Positions 43,834 through 53,300 of a stretch of DNA of 64,000 nucleotides are shown here, piece by piece (the first letter of the stretch is position 1; every line of letters begins with the position of its first letter). This DNA is from GW2011-AR15 sp964512765. GTDB lineage: Archaea > Nanobdellota > Nanobdellia > Woesearchaeales > GW2011-AR15. The stretch covers positions 65,454 through 129,453 of the forward strand of contig CAZEKF010000002.1 in NCBI GenBank assembly GCA_964512765.1, in the 5' to 3' direction. Below the pieces are notes generated by a model. It ran no database searches. It was not told the origin of the DNA and worked only from the letters and a program-made list of their open reading frames with translations. A program made the translations under genes and the position numbers.

Positions 43834-43920
43834 ATAATTAATAATTTAACTGAAGAAATTATAAACTTTTCTATTGTCTGAGTAAAATTTAAAAGAAAAC
43901 AGTGATTTCTTTGACAATAA

Positions 43921-44024
43921 GCGAAGGTAGCGAAGCGGTCAAACGTGCCAGCCTCAAGAGCTGATCCCTTAGTGGGTTCGCAGGTTCGAAATTCATTTAA
44001 TGAACGAATGTCCTGCCCTTCGCA
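43921..44024 (+). tRNA. tRNA-Leu(CAA) with 20-nt intron in the T loop
   Basis: Acceptor GCGAAGG pairs with CCTTCGC (44017-44023), A73 at 44024. Anticodon loop CTCAAGA gives CAA; the stem CCAGC/GCTGA has a C-A at 27-43. A class II variable arm (CCC-TTAGT-GGG) confirms Leu. The T arm reads GCAGG-TTCGAA, then 20 extra bases (43991-44010), then T-CCTGC. The insert fits a complete bulge-helix-bulge: exon TTCG pairs with intron CGAA, bulges AA^A and TG^T, and an inner 5-bp hairpin (43992-44004). Removing it restores TTCGAAT. Site 59/60 is non-canonical. Confidence 0.92.
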
Positions 44025-44025
44025 T

Positions 44026-45060
44026 TTATTTTTGCTTTACTTTTGGTTTAATAAAGAAAAAGGATAACAAGCCAAGAACCGCTAGACTGCTTATAACATG
44101 TACGGGCCATAGTAACCTTTCAGTATCTACCACAGGAGGTATTTCTTCTTCAACAACATTTCCAGTAATACCACTTAACCCACCAGTATCTTCTTCAACA
44201 ACAGGTGTTTCATCTACAGGTTCCTCTTCTTCTGGAGCTTCTACTACTGTGCCGGCTCCACCACCGCCACTTGACGAGCTACTACTTGAACTACCGCCTC
44301 CGCCACTGCTGCTACTTGACGAAGAACCACTACCACCACAATTACCACCGCTACAATCAATAGTACTAGATGCAGTATCTGTTTTTGAAGCTGTTCCGGA
44401 CGGATTACTTGTTGCTTGGGCAGAAATTGTGTAAACACAATCAAGCGTGCTCATTGTAACTGTCCATGTATGAGACGTGGTTTGTCCGTCGCTCATTTCA
44501 TTAGTAGTCACAGAAGGCGGTTGTGACCCAATGCTACATCCACCACTATCAACAGAAAAACTAAGTACAAGATCAACGTTACCGCCGACAGTTACTTGAC
44601 CAGTAATGTCAACTGTTGAGGAAGGCGCGGCGCTTTCTTCTGAATTAGTTGCAATGACAACAACATCTATCACATTAACACTTACACCTTCATCAGCAAC
44701 GTACGTGTCTGTTACATCGTCTAACATAATTTTTGAAAATCCATTGTCACCTGACTTTTTACCATTTAAACCAGAAAAAATAACTTCAGCTGACGCGCCA
44801 GAGTTAATGTTTGTATTTACAGTTTCTGGATAATTACCGTCTTCTAACCAATTATTTGCGTCAGGATATAACGTGACAGTGTTTAACGATCCAGTTGCGT
44901 CACCTGTATTTTGCACAGTTGCAGTGCAAGAAAACTGGTTGTTAATCTCAACTTCGTCAGGACTACACGAGAACGCGTTGACTTCAAGGTTTGCTGCTCC
45001 AAAAACTCCTGGAAGTATTGATACTAAAAAAAACAGTATAATTACTTGACCTCTTTTCAT
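44026..45060 (-). CDS. Secreted CARDB-like surface protein, C-terminally anchored
   Basis: This 344-residue protein has a signal sequence (MKRGQVIILFFLVSILPGVFG), two or so CARDB/Ig-like beta domains (VEINNQFSCTATVQNTGDATG), a long Ser/Gly linker, an acidic patch, the ITGNVV motif, and a C-terminal membrane helix (HVISSLAVLGLLSFFF). Its stop is two bases from the antisense end of tRNA-Leu. It lies 6 bases downstream of the 1742-residue protein and is likely in the same operon. Confidence 0.75.
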   Translation of the reverse strand: MKRGQVIILFFLVSILPGVFGAANLEVNAFSCSPDEVEINNQFSCTATVQNTGDATGSLNTVTLYPDANNWLEDGNYPETVNTNINSGASAEVIFSGLNGKKSGDNGFSKIMLDDVTDTYVADEGVSVNVIDVVVIATNSEESAAPSSTVDITGQVTVGGNVDLVLSFSVDSGGCSIGSQPPSVTTNEMSDGQTTSHTWTVTMSTLDCVYTISAQATSNPSGTASKTDTASSTIDCSGGNCGGSGSSSSSSSGGGGSSSSSSSSGGGGAGTVVEAPEEEEPVDETPVVEEDTGGLSGITGNVVEEEIPPVVDTERLLWPVHVISSLAVLGLLSFFFIKPKVKQK

Positions 45061-45066
45061 ATAATT

Positions 45067-48000
45067 TTACCCCACATAATTGTTAGTAAATGTCCAGTTA
45101 GCATCTCCCCAGTCAGTGTTACTTGCGTTTGACGTGTCAACACAGTACACGTTCCATGCATATGTACCGTTTGACCATGGTTGCGTGAAATTACGACTGC
45201 CTGAACTAACGCTTGAACTCGTAAGGTTCAATGACCAGTTACCTGTATAGTTACCATACAAGCTACAGTTAGCAGTACTAGCCCCTGCGAACGAATAATT
45301 GAAAACAACAGAGCTTAGATTAATTGTAGCGTTGTTTGCAGGAGATAATAACGTAACGTTTAACTGCGTTGAATTTGAACTACTCGAAGTGACGTTTATT
45401 GAGACAGCAGAGTATCCGTAACCATAGTTCCAGTCAACATCATTACAATATACCTGAATACCATAATCTTGTACAGCTAACCCGCTTACAGTATATTGAT
45501 AATAATGATTTGTGCCACCTGTTGACATTCCAGTTGTTCCAGAATCATAGCCCCATGAACTGCTATTTCCCCAACTACGATAATTATTACTAATATACTC
45601 ATAATAGTATGTTGATCCGTTAAGACCATATTTTGTTGTGTTACACGAATCAACAAAATCATAATCAACTGTTGAGTTTGACGAGTTACCACTACTGTTC
45701 CAACTACCACAGTACCAGTTATGATAATTATCATAATTATAAATGTAAACGTAACAGTTTGCATTTTCTGACGTTGTCCAGTTAATCCAGAAACTTGAGT
45801 TAGATATTGAAGAGTTTATTAAAGGTAAAGTAACATTAACAGTCGGTCCAGTCAGATCTTTCACGTATAATTGTCCGTTCTTGATTAAATTACTTCCATT
45901 TTCTCCAGCAACAGTTGTTCTAATATTATAATATCCTTTTGTCCAGTTACTGCTCGGTTTTGGAATTTTTATTATTCCGTTACCAGAAATTTCATTGTCA
46001 GCTTGGCCGACAATTGAATATGATGTATTTACATAAGTTCTACAATACTCCTCCCAGCATGTCGACGACGGATTAGAATATTCAACCTTTGTAACATTAA
46101 CAGTTGCAGCGTTTGAGGAACTATCTGTAACATATATTCTTATTGTTAAGTTATCATTAAGTGCAAAATTATATTTCCAGTTACCGTTTTCATCTACGTT
46201 ACTATAATATCCTGAATAAACATTAAGACCATTAAACCAAATGCTTGAACTGTCTTGGACAGTTGAAGTCACGTCATCATACTCTGTCCATTCTGCTTGT
46301 AAACTATTATAACCTTCTTTCCAACCACCAGACGGAGCATAAATGGTTACGTTCTGGCTACCGTTAACCAGACAAGTACCTGTAACATTAGAGTAACAAT
46401 CACCAACAGAAAATACATATTCTTCTAATGTGCTTGTACTACTGTCATATCTCCATTGATATAACCTTGTCAAATTACCAGATGAGCTTATTCCTGAGCT
46501 TGCTTTTGATAAATTAACAGGCACGACAATATTATTAGATGTGTAAACGCTTGTACCACCTACAACAGTGCTCCAACTAACAGAGAAAGGTACTGTTCGG
46601 AATGATAACCATCCGTCTTCAGTGTTACTTTCGTTGTTTTGTATTTTTATTGTTAAATAATGATAGTTACCCCAACTTCCAGAACCCCATTTGTTACTGT
46701 TTGGACAAACTGTGAATACAGACGTGCCGTTGAAATCACCTGTTGGAGTGAAATTAGTGTAAGTTGTTATTGTGTTTCCAGAGCCTGTCCAGGTATTTTC
46801 TGTTACACTTGAAATGTTATATGTACCGTTTAAAACTGAGTTACTAGTCCAGTCTGGGTCATAAATATAAAATGTGCCGTTAATGCATACATCATTATCA
46901 ATAGAATACAAGTCTGAACTTATTTGGACTCTGAAAGGCCTTACTTGGAACCATAAATTTGCTGTGGCAGTTTCACCATCATTATTGGTTAAAGTTAGTT
47001 CACCATTATAATAACCAGAGTTCCAGCTACCATTGTTATATGTCACGTTCAATATTCTTGAACCGTTAATAGTTGTTCCGCCGCCAACAATACTAACATT
47101 GAAATCATCAGGATAATTGTGTTCAACAGATTGGTACGTGCTCTGGTCCCATGTTCTTAAAACACCGCTACTTATTGTTGTGTTAAGATAATCACTGCTG
47201 TTATAACTTGAATAATAATACCCGTTCTTCTGAGTCTTGACAGTTGTTACTTTGAAATACATTGGTTCATTATTTTTAACACTGTACTTCCATGTGTTAC
47301 CTGTTACGTCAGTAGGTTGTGCTTCCACATAAAATGCAATAGTGTTAAACCATCCAGTACCTGTTTCTGTGTTATTAACATCCAGTACAGCTTGCCAATA
47401 TCCAGTTCCCCAGGTTCCTGCAGTTGGCGTAAGGTTAATTATGTAATCTGTGTCAACACTGCCCCAATACCATCCGCTTGACGTGTTGACAGTGATGCTT
47501 GTGGAGTTAAACAAGCTGGTGTTAAGATCTGTGCAAGGCCATCTTCTACAATCTTGTAATTTTTTTACACTAATAGTAACTTCACCGCCAAGGTCGCTAC
47601 CGCTTTGTCCCCATTCACCTGCATTGTTAATTGTAACATACAAACTAATGTTACTTTTTGAGTTGATGTTATAAACAGAAGTACAACTGTTTCCTGAACA
47701 ATCTACAGGAGACGCGTACACTTGCCATTGCCTGATTGAGAAATAGGCATAACCGTAATCAGTCTCTCCTCCATTATCTGTTCCTTTTAATATGGCTCTG
47801 TAAGAACCAGTTTTCCATTGTCCAGTTAAAGTATTATTTGCAGATAAAGTTAAAGTTCCTTGGCCATTAGTAATAGTAGATGTGTTAACATTTGAAACAT
47901 TATAATTATATTCAATTGGCGGCCATAACCATTCGCCTTCTCTACCTTGATATTCAATCTTTTCCAACTCAACTGTTCCGCTTAACCCTCCTGAACCGTA

Positions 48001-50295
48001 GTTGCCCCACCAACTGTCGCCTGCTTCATACATTTGCACTGTTAACGCAATATTACTGGTTGGTTTATTTTGCCATGAACTTGACCATGCGTATAAATAA
48101 AATGCGCGTGCTTCAAACCCGCCAAACGCATAATCAGATTGACCGTCTATCCCAACGAGTTTGAACTTAACACCATAACTACCACCGTCCCAGTTACCTA
48201 ATGGTTTTATTGTGCACGTGTAACTACCGCTGCTATCGTCAGACTGGCAGCTTGATGCAGTGGTGTTTAAACTGAATTTTTTACCTGTTTGCGTGTTAAA
48301 CACTTCTTCAATTGTAATAGTTGCGTTGTTAACAACTTGTTTTGTACTTGATTGGTCAGCACACGCTGAACCCATCCCATAAGATGAATTTGTGTTATTT
48401 GAGAAACTGGCTCGACCAGCAGGATTGCTAGCTTGTGTAACTTTTAGTTCATAGTATATAGTGTCACTAGTTGTGAACTGGTAAACATAATAATACCCAG
48501 AAGATACTTGGCCAGGCGTATTTTTAGCTACTAAACAAACATCGTAAGGGTTAACAATTAACCTTGTAGATGTTGCAGCTGTACTATTTTCACCTGTGAT
48601 ATAGACTGTGTACAAACCACCATTTTCTGGCGTGTCCAATTTTAACCTTTGTTGAGACTCGTTCCAGGCCCATTCAAAATCACTATTGGTTGAGTTAACC
48701 AGGTCAAAAGTGTCAACCTGACTGTAAGAATATTCTGAACCGTTCATAAAAGTAACAGCCACAACTTTTGCATCTGTTAGATTAACATCTGCAGTTGTGT
48801 TTTTAGAAGTTAAACTAATGTAAGCAAAATCATTTGCATTAAACAAATCTTTTAAAGCACCGTCTTTATCAGTTGATGTTGCAAAAATTGATGCAGTGAT
48901 AACATTAATCCTTTTTTTTCTTGCCTGTGTCTCACCGTTATGTGACATAATAACAGAAACATAATACTCACCTGCATTGCTCGGAGTTGTGATAGAAAGT
49001 TCATAACATCCTTCTTTTCCGCAACTAGCATTCCATGTGGAATTATAAGCACTTATTTCATTGTTCATGTTATCCAGTACAGAGATATTGACAGAAGTTG
49101 TTGTGTTAATGTTATCAATTATTGATCCATTTCCACGCCATTTTGGATAAATTTCTAAATTAACAACAGTACTAGGAAACGCACTGTACTCATAATCAAA
49201 CCCAGAGTTAGTATCTTTTTTCTTTATTTTTAAATCCCAACTTTTAACTTTAAAAGATGTAGTTGCACCAACAGTGCCGCCACTGGACTTTGTCACATTA
49301 ACTTCTACAAAATACGTACCAACCTGGAAATTTAAAGCGTCTAATGTAAGTGTATACCTGTTCGTGTACGTGTTACTATAGTTAAGCGTGGTAGATGTTA
49401 TATTGTTAACAACAGTCTTTGACGTGTCTTTGATAACACCGCTGAACGTGTATGTTTCAGAAGTACTGTTTGTTATGACACCAACTTCAACAGATGCTTG
49501 ATCCCCAGTATTAAACGTATGTTTAATTGACTGGCCAAGTTCATCTTTCATACCAATATTAACGTCAAACCGTCTAACTTTAAATGAACTGAACGCTTTG
49601 AAATTGTTTACTTCAACAAAATAATTACCGTAACTACTTGGAGCAGTTGCTGACACTGTACATTTTCCATTAGCACCTGTTGTACAGTTAAAATTAGTCA
49701 ACCGCGTTTTTGAAGTTGATCTAATAGATCCATTTATTGACACGTTCGGGATGTATGTTATCCTGTCACCAATTTTGCTAATAGCTTCAACCAGAATTAT
49801 CATGCTTTGGCTAGGATCGTACTTTACTTTATCTGCGCTTACTGCAATTTTATCAATTGTCTGGTTAACTACCTGGATTTCTGCCTGGGTCCACCAGTTA
49901 GTACCGTTTGGATCAGTATAATTAAGTCTAATATAATATTCACTTCCTACACTAGGCGCAGAAATTAACGGTGCGGTTGTGTAATAATCACTTCTTGAAT
50001 AAAACTCTCCGTTAGTTGTTGTGTTTAAGACATATGACGAATTAACATTTCCAGTGTATTTGTTAATTATCGAGAAGTTAAGTGAAGCGTTTTCAAATGC
50101 ACTATGGTTTGTTAACAATGTCCCGTTTGTACTATAATTTGAAAGATAGAGATTACCTTTCAACTCAATGCGTTCATTTGTCATGTAAACAGTTTTTGAA
50201 GTTGTAAATCCAATATCTGCAATGTAAGTGTTACCTAAAACTGTTTGCACTATTAAAAGAAAAAATCCTATTAACACCAACCTTTTTTTATTCAT
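45067..50295 (-). CDS. Giant S-layer-like or adhesin protein
   Basis: This 1742-residue protein begins with a Sec signal (LVLIGFFLLIVQTVLGNT) and consists of a long row of Ig-like beta domains with recurring phrases such as FEVRPF / FRVRP / FSIRQWQVYA / FEARAFYLYAW and 'GYWQAVLDVNN'-type strands, each repeat about 120-140 residues. Sequons (N-x-S/T) and Tyr/Trp/Gly are very frequent. The C-terminus ends in an Ig module without an obvious membrane helix, so retention would need another mechanism, perhaps the anchored neighbour at 44026. Largest protein in the window; candidate main cell-wall or host-contact protein. Confidence 0.7.
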   Translation of the reverse strand: MNKKRLVLIGFFLLIVQTVLGNTYIADIGFTTSKTVYMTNERIELKGNLYLSNYSTNGTLLTNHSAFENASLNFSIINKYTGNVNSSYVLNTTTNGEFYSRSDYYTTAPLISAPSVGSEYYIRLNYTDPNGTNWWTQAEIQVVNQTIDKIAVSADKVKYDPSQSMIILVEAISKIGDRITYIPNVSINGSIRSTSKTRLTNFNCTTGANGKCTVSATAPSSYGNYFVEVNNFKAFSSFKVRRFDVNIGMKDELGQSIKHTFNTGDQASVEVGVITNSTSETYTFSGVIKDTSKTVVNNITSTTLNYSNTYTNRYTLTLDALNFQVGTYFVEVNVTKSSGGTVGATTSFKVKSWDLKIKKKDTNSGFDYEYSAFPSTVVNLEIYPKWRGNGSIIDNINTTTSVNISVLDNMNNEISAYNSTWNASCGKEGCYELSITTPSNAGEYYVSVIMSHNGETQARKKRINVITASIFATSTDKDGALKDLFNANDFAYISLTSKNTTADVNLTDAKVVAVTFMNGSEYSYSQVDTFDLVNSTNSDFEWAWNESQQRLKLDTPENGGLYTVYITGENSTAATSTRLIVNPYDVCLVAKNTPGQVSSGYYYVYQFTTSDTIYYELKVTQASNPAGRASFSNNTNSSYGMGSACADQSSTKQVVNNATITIEEVFNTQTGKKFSLNTTASSCQSDDSSGSYTCTIKPLGNWDGGSYGVKFKLVGIDGQSDYAFGGFEARAFYLYAWSSSWQNKPTSNIALTVQMYEAGDSWWGNYGSGGLSGTVELEKIEYQGREGEWLWPPIEYNYNVSNVNTSTITNGQGTLTLSANNTLTGQWKTGSYRAILKGTDNGGETDYGYAYFSIRQWQVYASPVDCSGNSCTSVYNINSKSNISLYVTINNAGEWGQSGSDLGGEVTISVKKLQDCRRWPCTDLNTSLFNSTSITVNTSSGWYWGSVDTDYIINLTPTAGTWGTGYWQAVLDVNNTETGTGWFNTIAFYVEAQPTDVTGNTWKYSVKNNEPMYFKVTTVKTQKNGYYYSSYNSSDYLNTTISSGVLRTWDQSTYQSVEHNYPDDFNVSIVGGGTTINGSRILNVTYNNGSWNSGYYNGELTLTNNDGETATANLWFQVRPFRVQISSDLYSIDNDVCINGTFYIYDPDWTSNSVLNGTYNISSVTENTWTGSGNTITTYTNFTPTGDFNGTSVFTVCPNSNKWGSGSWGNYHYLTIKIQNNESNTEDGWLSFRTVPFSVSWSTVVGGTSVYTSNNIVVPVNLSKASSGISSSGNLTRLYQWRYDSSTSTLEEYVFSVGDCYSNVTGTCLVNGSQNVTIYAPSGGWKEGYNSLQAEWTEYDDVTSTVQDSSSIWFNGLNVYSGYYSNVDENGNWKYNFALNDNLTIRIYVTDSSSNAATVNVTKVEYSNPSSTCWEEYCRTYVNTSYSIVGQADNEISGNGIIKIPKPSSNWTKGYYNIRTTVAGENGSNLIKNGQLYVKDLTGPTVNVTLPLINSSISNSSFWINWTTSENANCYVYIYNYDNYHNWYCGSWNSSGNSSNSTVDYDFVDSCNTTKYGLNGSTYYYEYISNNYRSWGNSSSWGYDSGTTGMSTGGTNHYYQYTVSGLAVQDYGIQVYCNDVDWNYGYGYSAVSINVTSSSSNSTQLNVTLLSPANNATINLSSVVFNYSFAGASTANCSLYGNYTGNWSLNLTSSSVSSGSRNFTQPWSNGTYAWNVYCVDTSNASNTDWGDANWTFTNNYVG

Positions 50296-50360
50296 ATTTA
50301 ACCAAAAAAATAATAATTAATTATTATTTACAGATAATGTCCTATTTTAATTTTGCGTTT

Positions 50361-53300
50361 TTAAGAAAGAGTAAAACTATCCTGTTCTGTTCCGTCAATG
50401 CTAATGAACTTGAACACGATCTTGTTCTCATAAACTGTGGCTTTTATTGCACCGTGCATACCATTATACCTTACTTTACTACCTTCGTGCGGTGTTCCGA
50501 AATTACCAATGTAACCACCTCCAAGACCGTTTACAAGGATTGGCAGTCCGTTTACTTCTAACTGTTCATAAACATGATTGTGACCTGCCAAAATTATATC
50601 AGCACCCCAATCTTTGAATGGCCATTGAATGTTTGTGTTTGACGTATGACTTCCTTCTCCAAGTTCAGAACCATATGATGTTACATACGGAGAATAATGT
50701 GTGACAACGATCTGGAATTTTGAATCAGAATTTTGAATTAAAGGCCCTGCCCAATCTTTCTGTGTAGAATCGAGTTCAGATGCTCCTAAAGGAGTAATAT
50801 CCATGCCATTAAGCATTATAAAATGAACATGTTCTTTTTTGAAATCATAAAATCTTCTACCTCCTTCTGTTGAGGAAGGCAGCCAAGTAAAATAGTCTCT
50901 ATATGTTTGTGAAGCTAAACCATATCCATTTCCTGTATCAAAAAAATCATGATTTCCTAGAACAGGATAAAATTCTTTAGATTCAACATACTTATTATAA
51001 TAAACAGGTAAATGCCAATATACATCTGTCTGGTCTGTATATTTTTCATAAGTATTATCACCAGTAGTAACAATAAAATCAACGCCCCAACCATTAACTA
51101 ATTCAGCAACTTCTGCTTCTTTGTTAGTTGGTTGGCCAAAGTCACCAATTACAGCGAAGGTGAACAAAGAATCTCCAGATTCATCATTATTATCACTTTC
51201 TGTTTCATCTTTTTCAGGTTCTGGTTCAACACACACATTACTTTCACATATTTTATTATTTGAACAATGTTCTTCATTAGAACATTCAACGCAACCTGCG
51301 CTTGTGTCCCAGACATGTCTAGCATCTTCACATAATAATTGATTGTGACAATCACCTGGATTGTTTAAACAAGCATCTGTAACAACATAAGTTTCTTTTG
51401 CTTTAGAAAATATTTCTTTAAACGCGTCAATGTATGCTTGTTCGTCTTTAACTTCAACAATAAACCCTGGCAGAGGTATTTCTAATTCGCCTGTGGAAAT
51501 TTCGAAACTGTCAATAACCTGTCCGTTAATGTTTACAAACTCACCAACAGCTTTTTTCTGATTGTTATTTTTGTTAAAAGTAATAAATAAAACACCATTA
51601 TCAAAATCTGTTATTTCTTGTACATTTCCATTTTCTAAATAATAATTTTCTGTGTAAATTGATGACCATGGTTCAGTACTTGGATGATCGTCTGGAGAAT
51701 ATGGGTGAGAACCTTGGCCACCTAAACCAGTAACAAATGCAACAGTATTGCCAGGTTGTAAATCAATCACTGAAAGATCATCTTCTTGTGCAGAGGTAAT
51801 TGGATCAAATCCAGTTAATAGTTTTGACCTGGCATAATTATTTTCAAACCCGGTCATTACCAATGCCCCTGCTTCACGACATGAATCATAGAATTCTTGA
51901 GCCAAATTAAGGTTATTTTCTGTTGATCCAACTCTTAAATCAAAGTTTGCTTTGTGCCACCCGCACATTTTCCAGTCTATTACAACGTCAAACTGATCAA
52001 AGTCATCAAATTGAATGTTTTTCTTAACAAAATCACTTTGACCGCTTGTATATGGAGGCAAGCCTACACCGGACAATACGAAGTAAAGATTTTTGTAAAT
52101 GCATGCCATTTGATCCCCAATCAAAGTTTCGTCAACAACAAAACACATTAAATCCGGAGTTAAACTCAATCTGTTAAAAAATATTTGTTGATATTCTTCC
52201 CAGTTACCATCTTTTGCACCTACAACACCAATATAAGGTATCATTGATTCATCAGTGTCTAGTATATCTTTAATTTTAGATACCCAATTATTAGCATTTT
52301 CATGTCCATAATTTCCAAGATGTAACACTAAATCTGTTTCTTGATCTTTGATTAATTCTAATACACCATTATCTTTGCCTTGGTTAGCTATGAACGCAAC
52401 TTTTATTTCTTCGATAATTTCAGGTTCAACTGGGTTGAGATCACGCCATGGTTCAAAAATTATGCCTTTGAATGTTTCGTCAACTAGTTGCAGACCAACT
52501 TCTTTGATCCAGTCTGCTTCTTTTATTGCACCATTTTGGTCTGAAACATAAACAACAGGTATAATAACAATTTTAGTATCGTATTTTTCAACACTTTTTT
52601 GAACAAGTGACCTAGCTAACTGTTTTTGTTCGTCAATATATGTTGTATCTAACGGATCAGGGACATCTTCAGGCGTAATTGTGAAAAATATTGTATCACT
52701 GAACTTTAGATTTTCAGTATCAGCATTTAAATACTCCATGGCACATTGTAAATTGTTAAGGTTTGACATAACAGGAATATTCTCATTATTTTTTTTGAAC
52801 GTACCATACAACGTTGTTAAATCATTAATTTCCAATGGTTGATCTTTACAATCATTGTCCAATAACCAATATCCAACCACAGTATCATCATCAGGCAATG
52901 ATGCAAAATCATTCCCATAATATTTTACAAACAAACCAAGATCACTTTTTTGAGCTTCAGTTACAGCTTGATCTGTTTCTATGCCAAAGTAACCAACGCT
53001 TAACGCATTTAATGTTTTTGCGTCAGAGAATTCCTCAAAATATAATTCTGAAAATCCAATTACTGGCGATACTCTTAAAGGTTCTTTTTCAACACAAATT
53101 TTGTCTTCACTACAATAATAACCTTCTTCACAATCTTCGTCAGTTTCACAAGGAATAACTACACTAATATCTTCAATATCAGATAATTTTACATAAAGGT
53201 CAGGTCTGAACCCGTTCTGTTGGTAGATTGTATCATCTTGAATTTCGCCAAGGACCCAGCATTCACCATCAATTTCAGAAGATTTTATTAGAAAAAATTC

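Noticed and set aside
43991..44010. Reading the extra T-loop bases of tRNA-Leu as pseudogene damage
   Set aside because: The insert has a perfect BHB helix, correct bulges and an inner hairpin, and exact removal restores a normal T loop; an intron explains it better.
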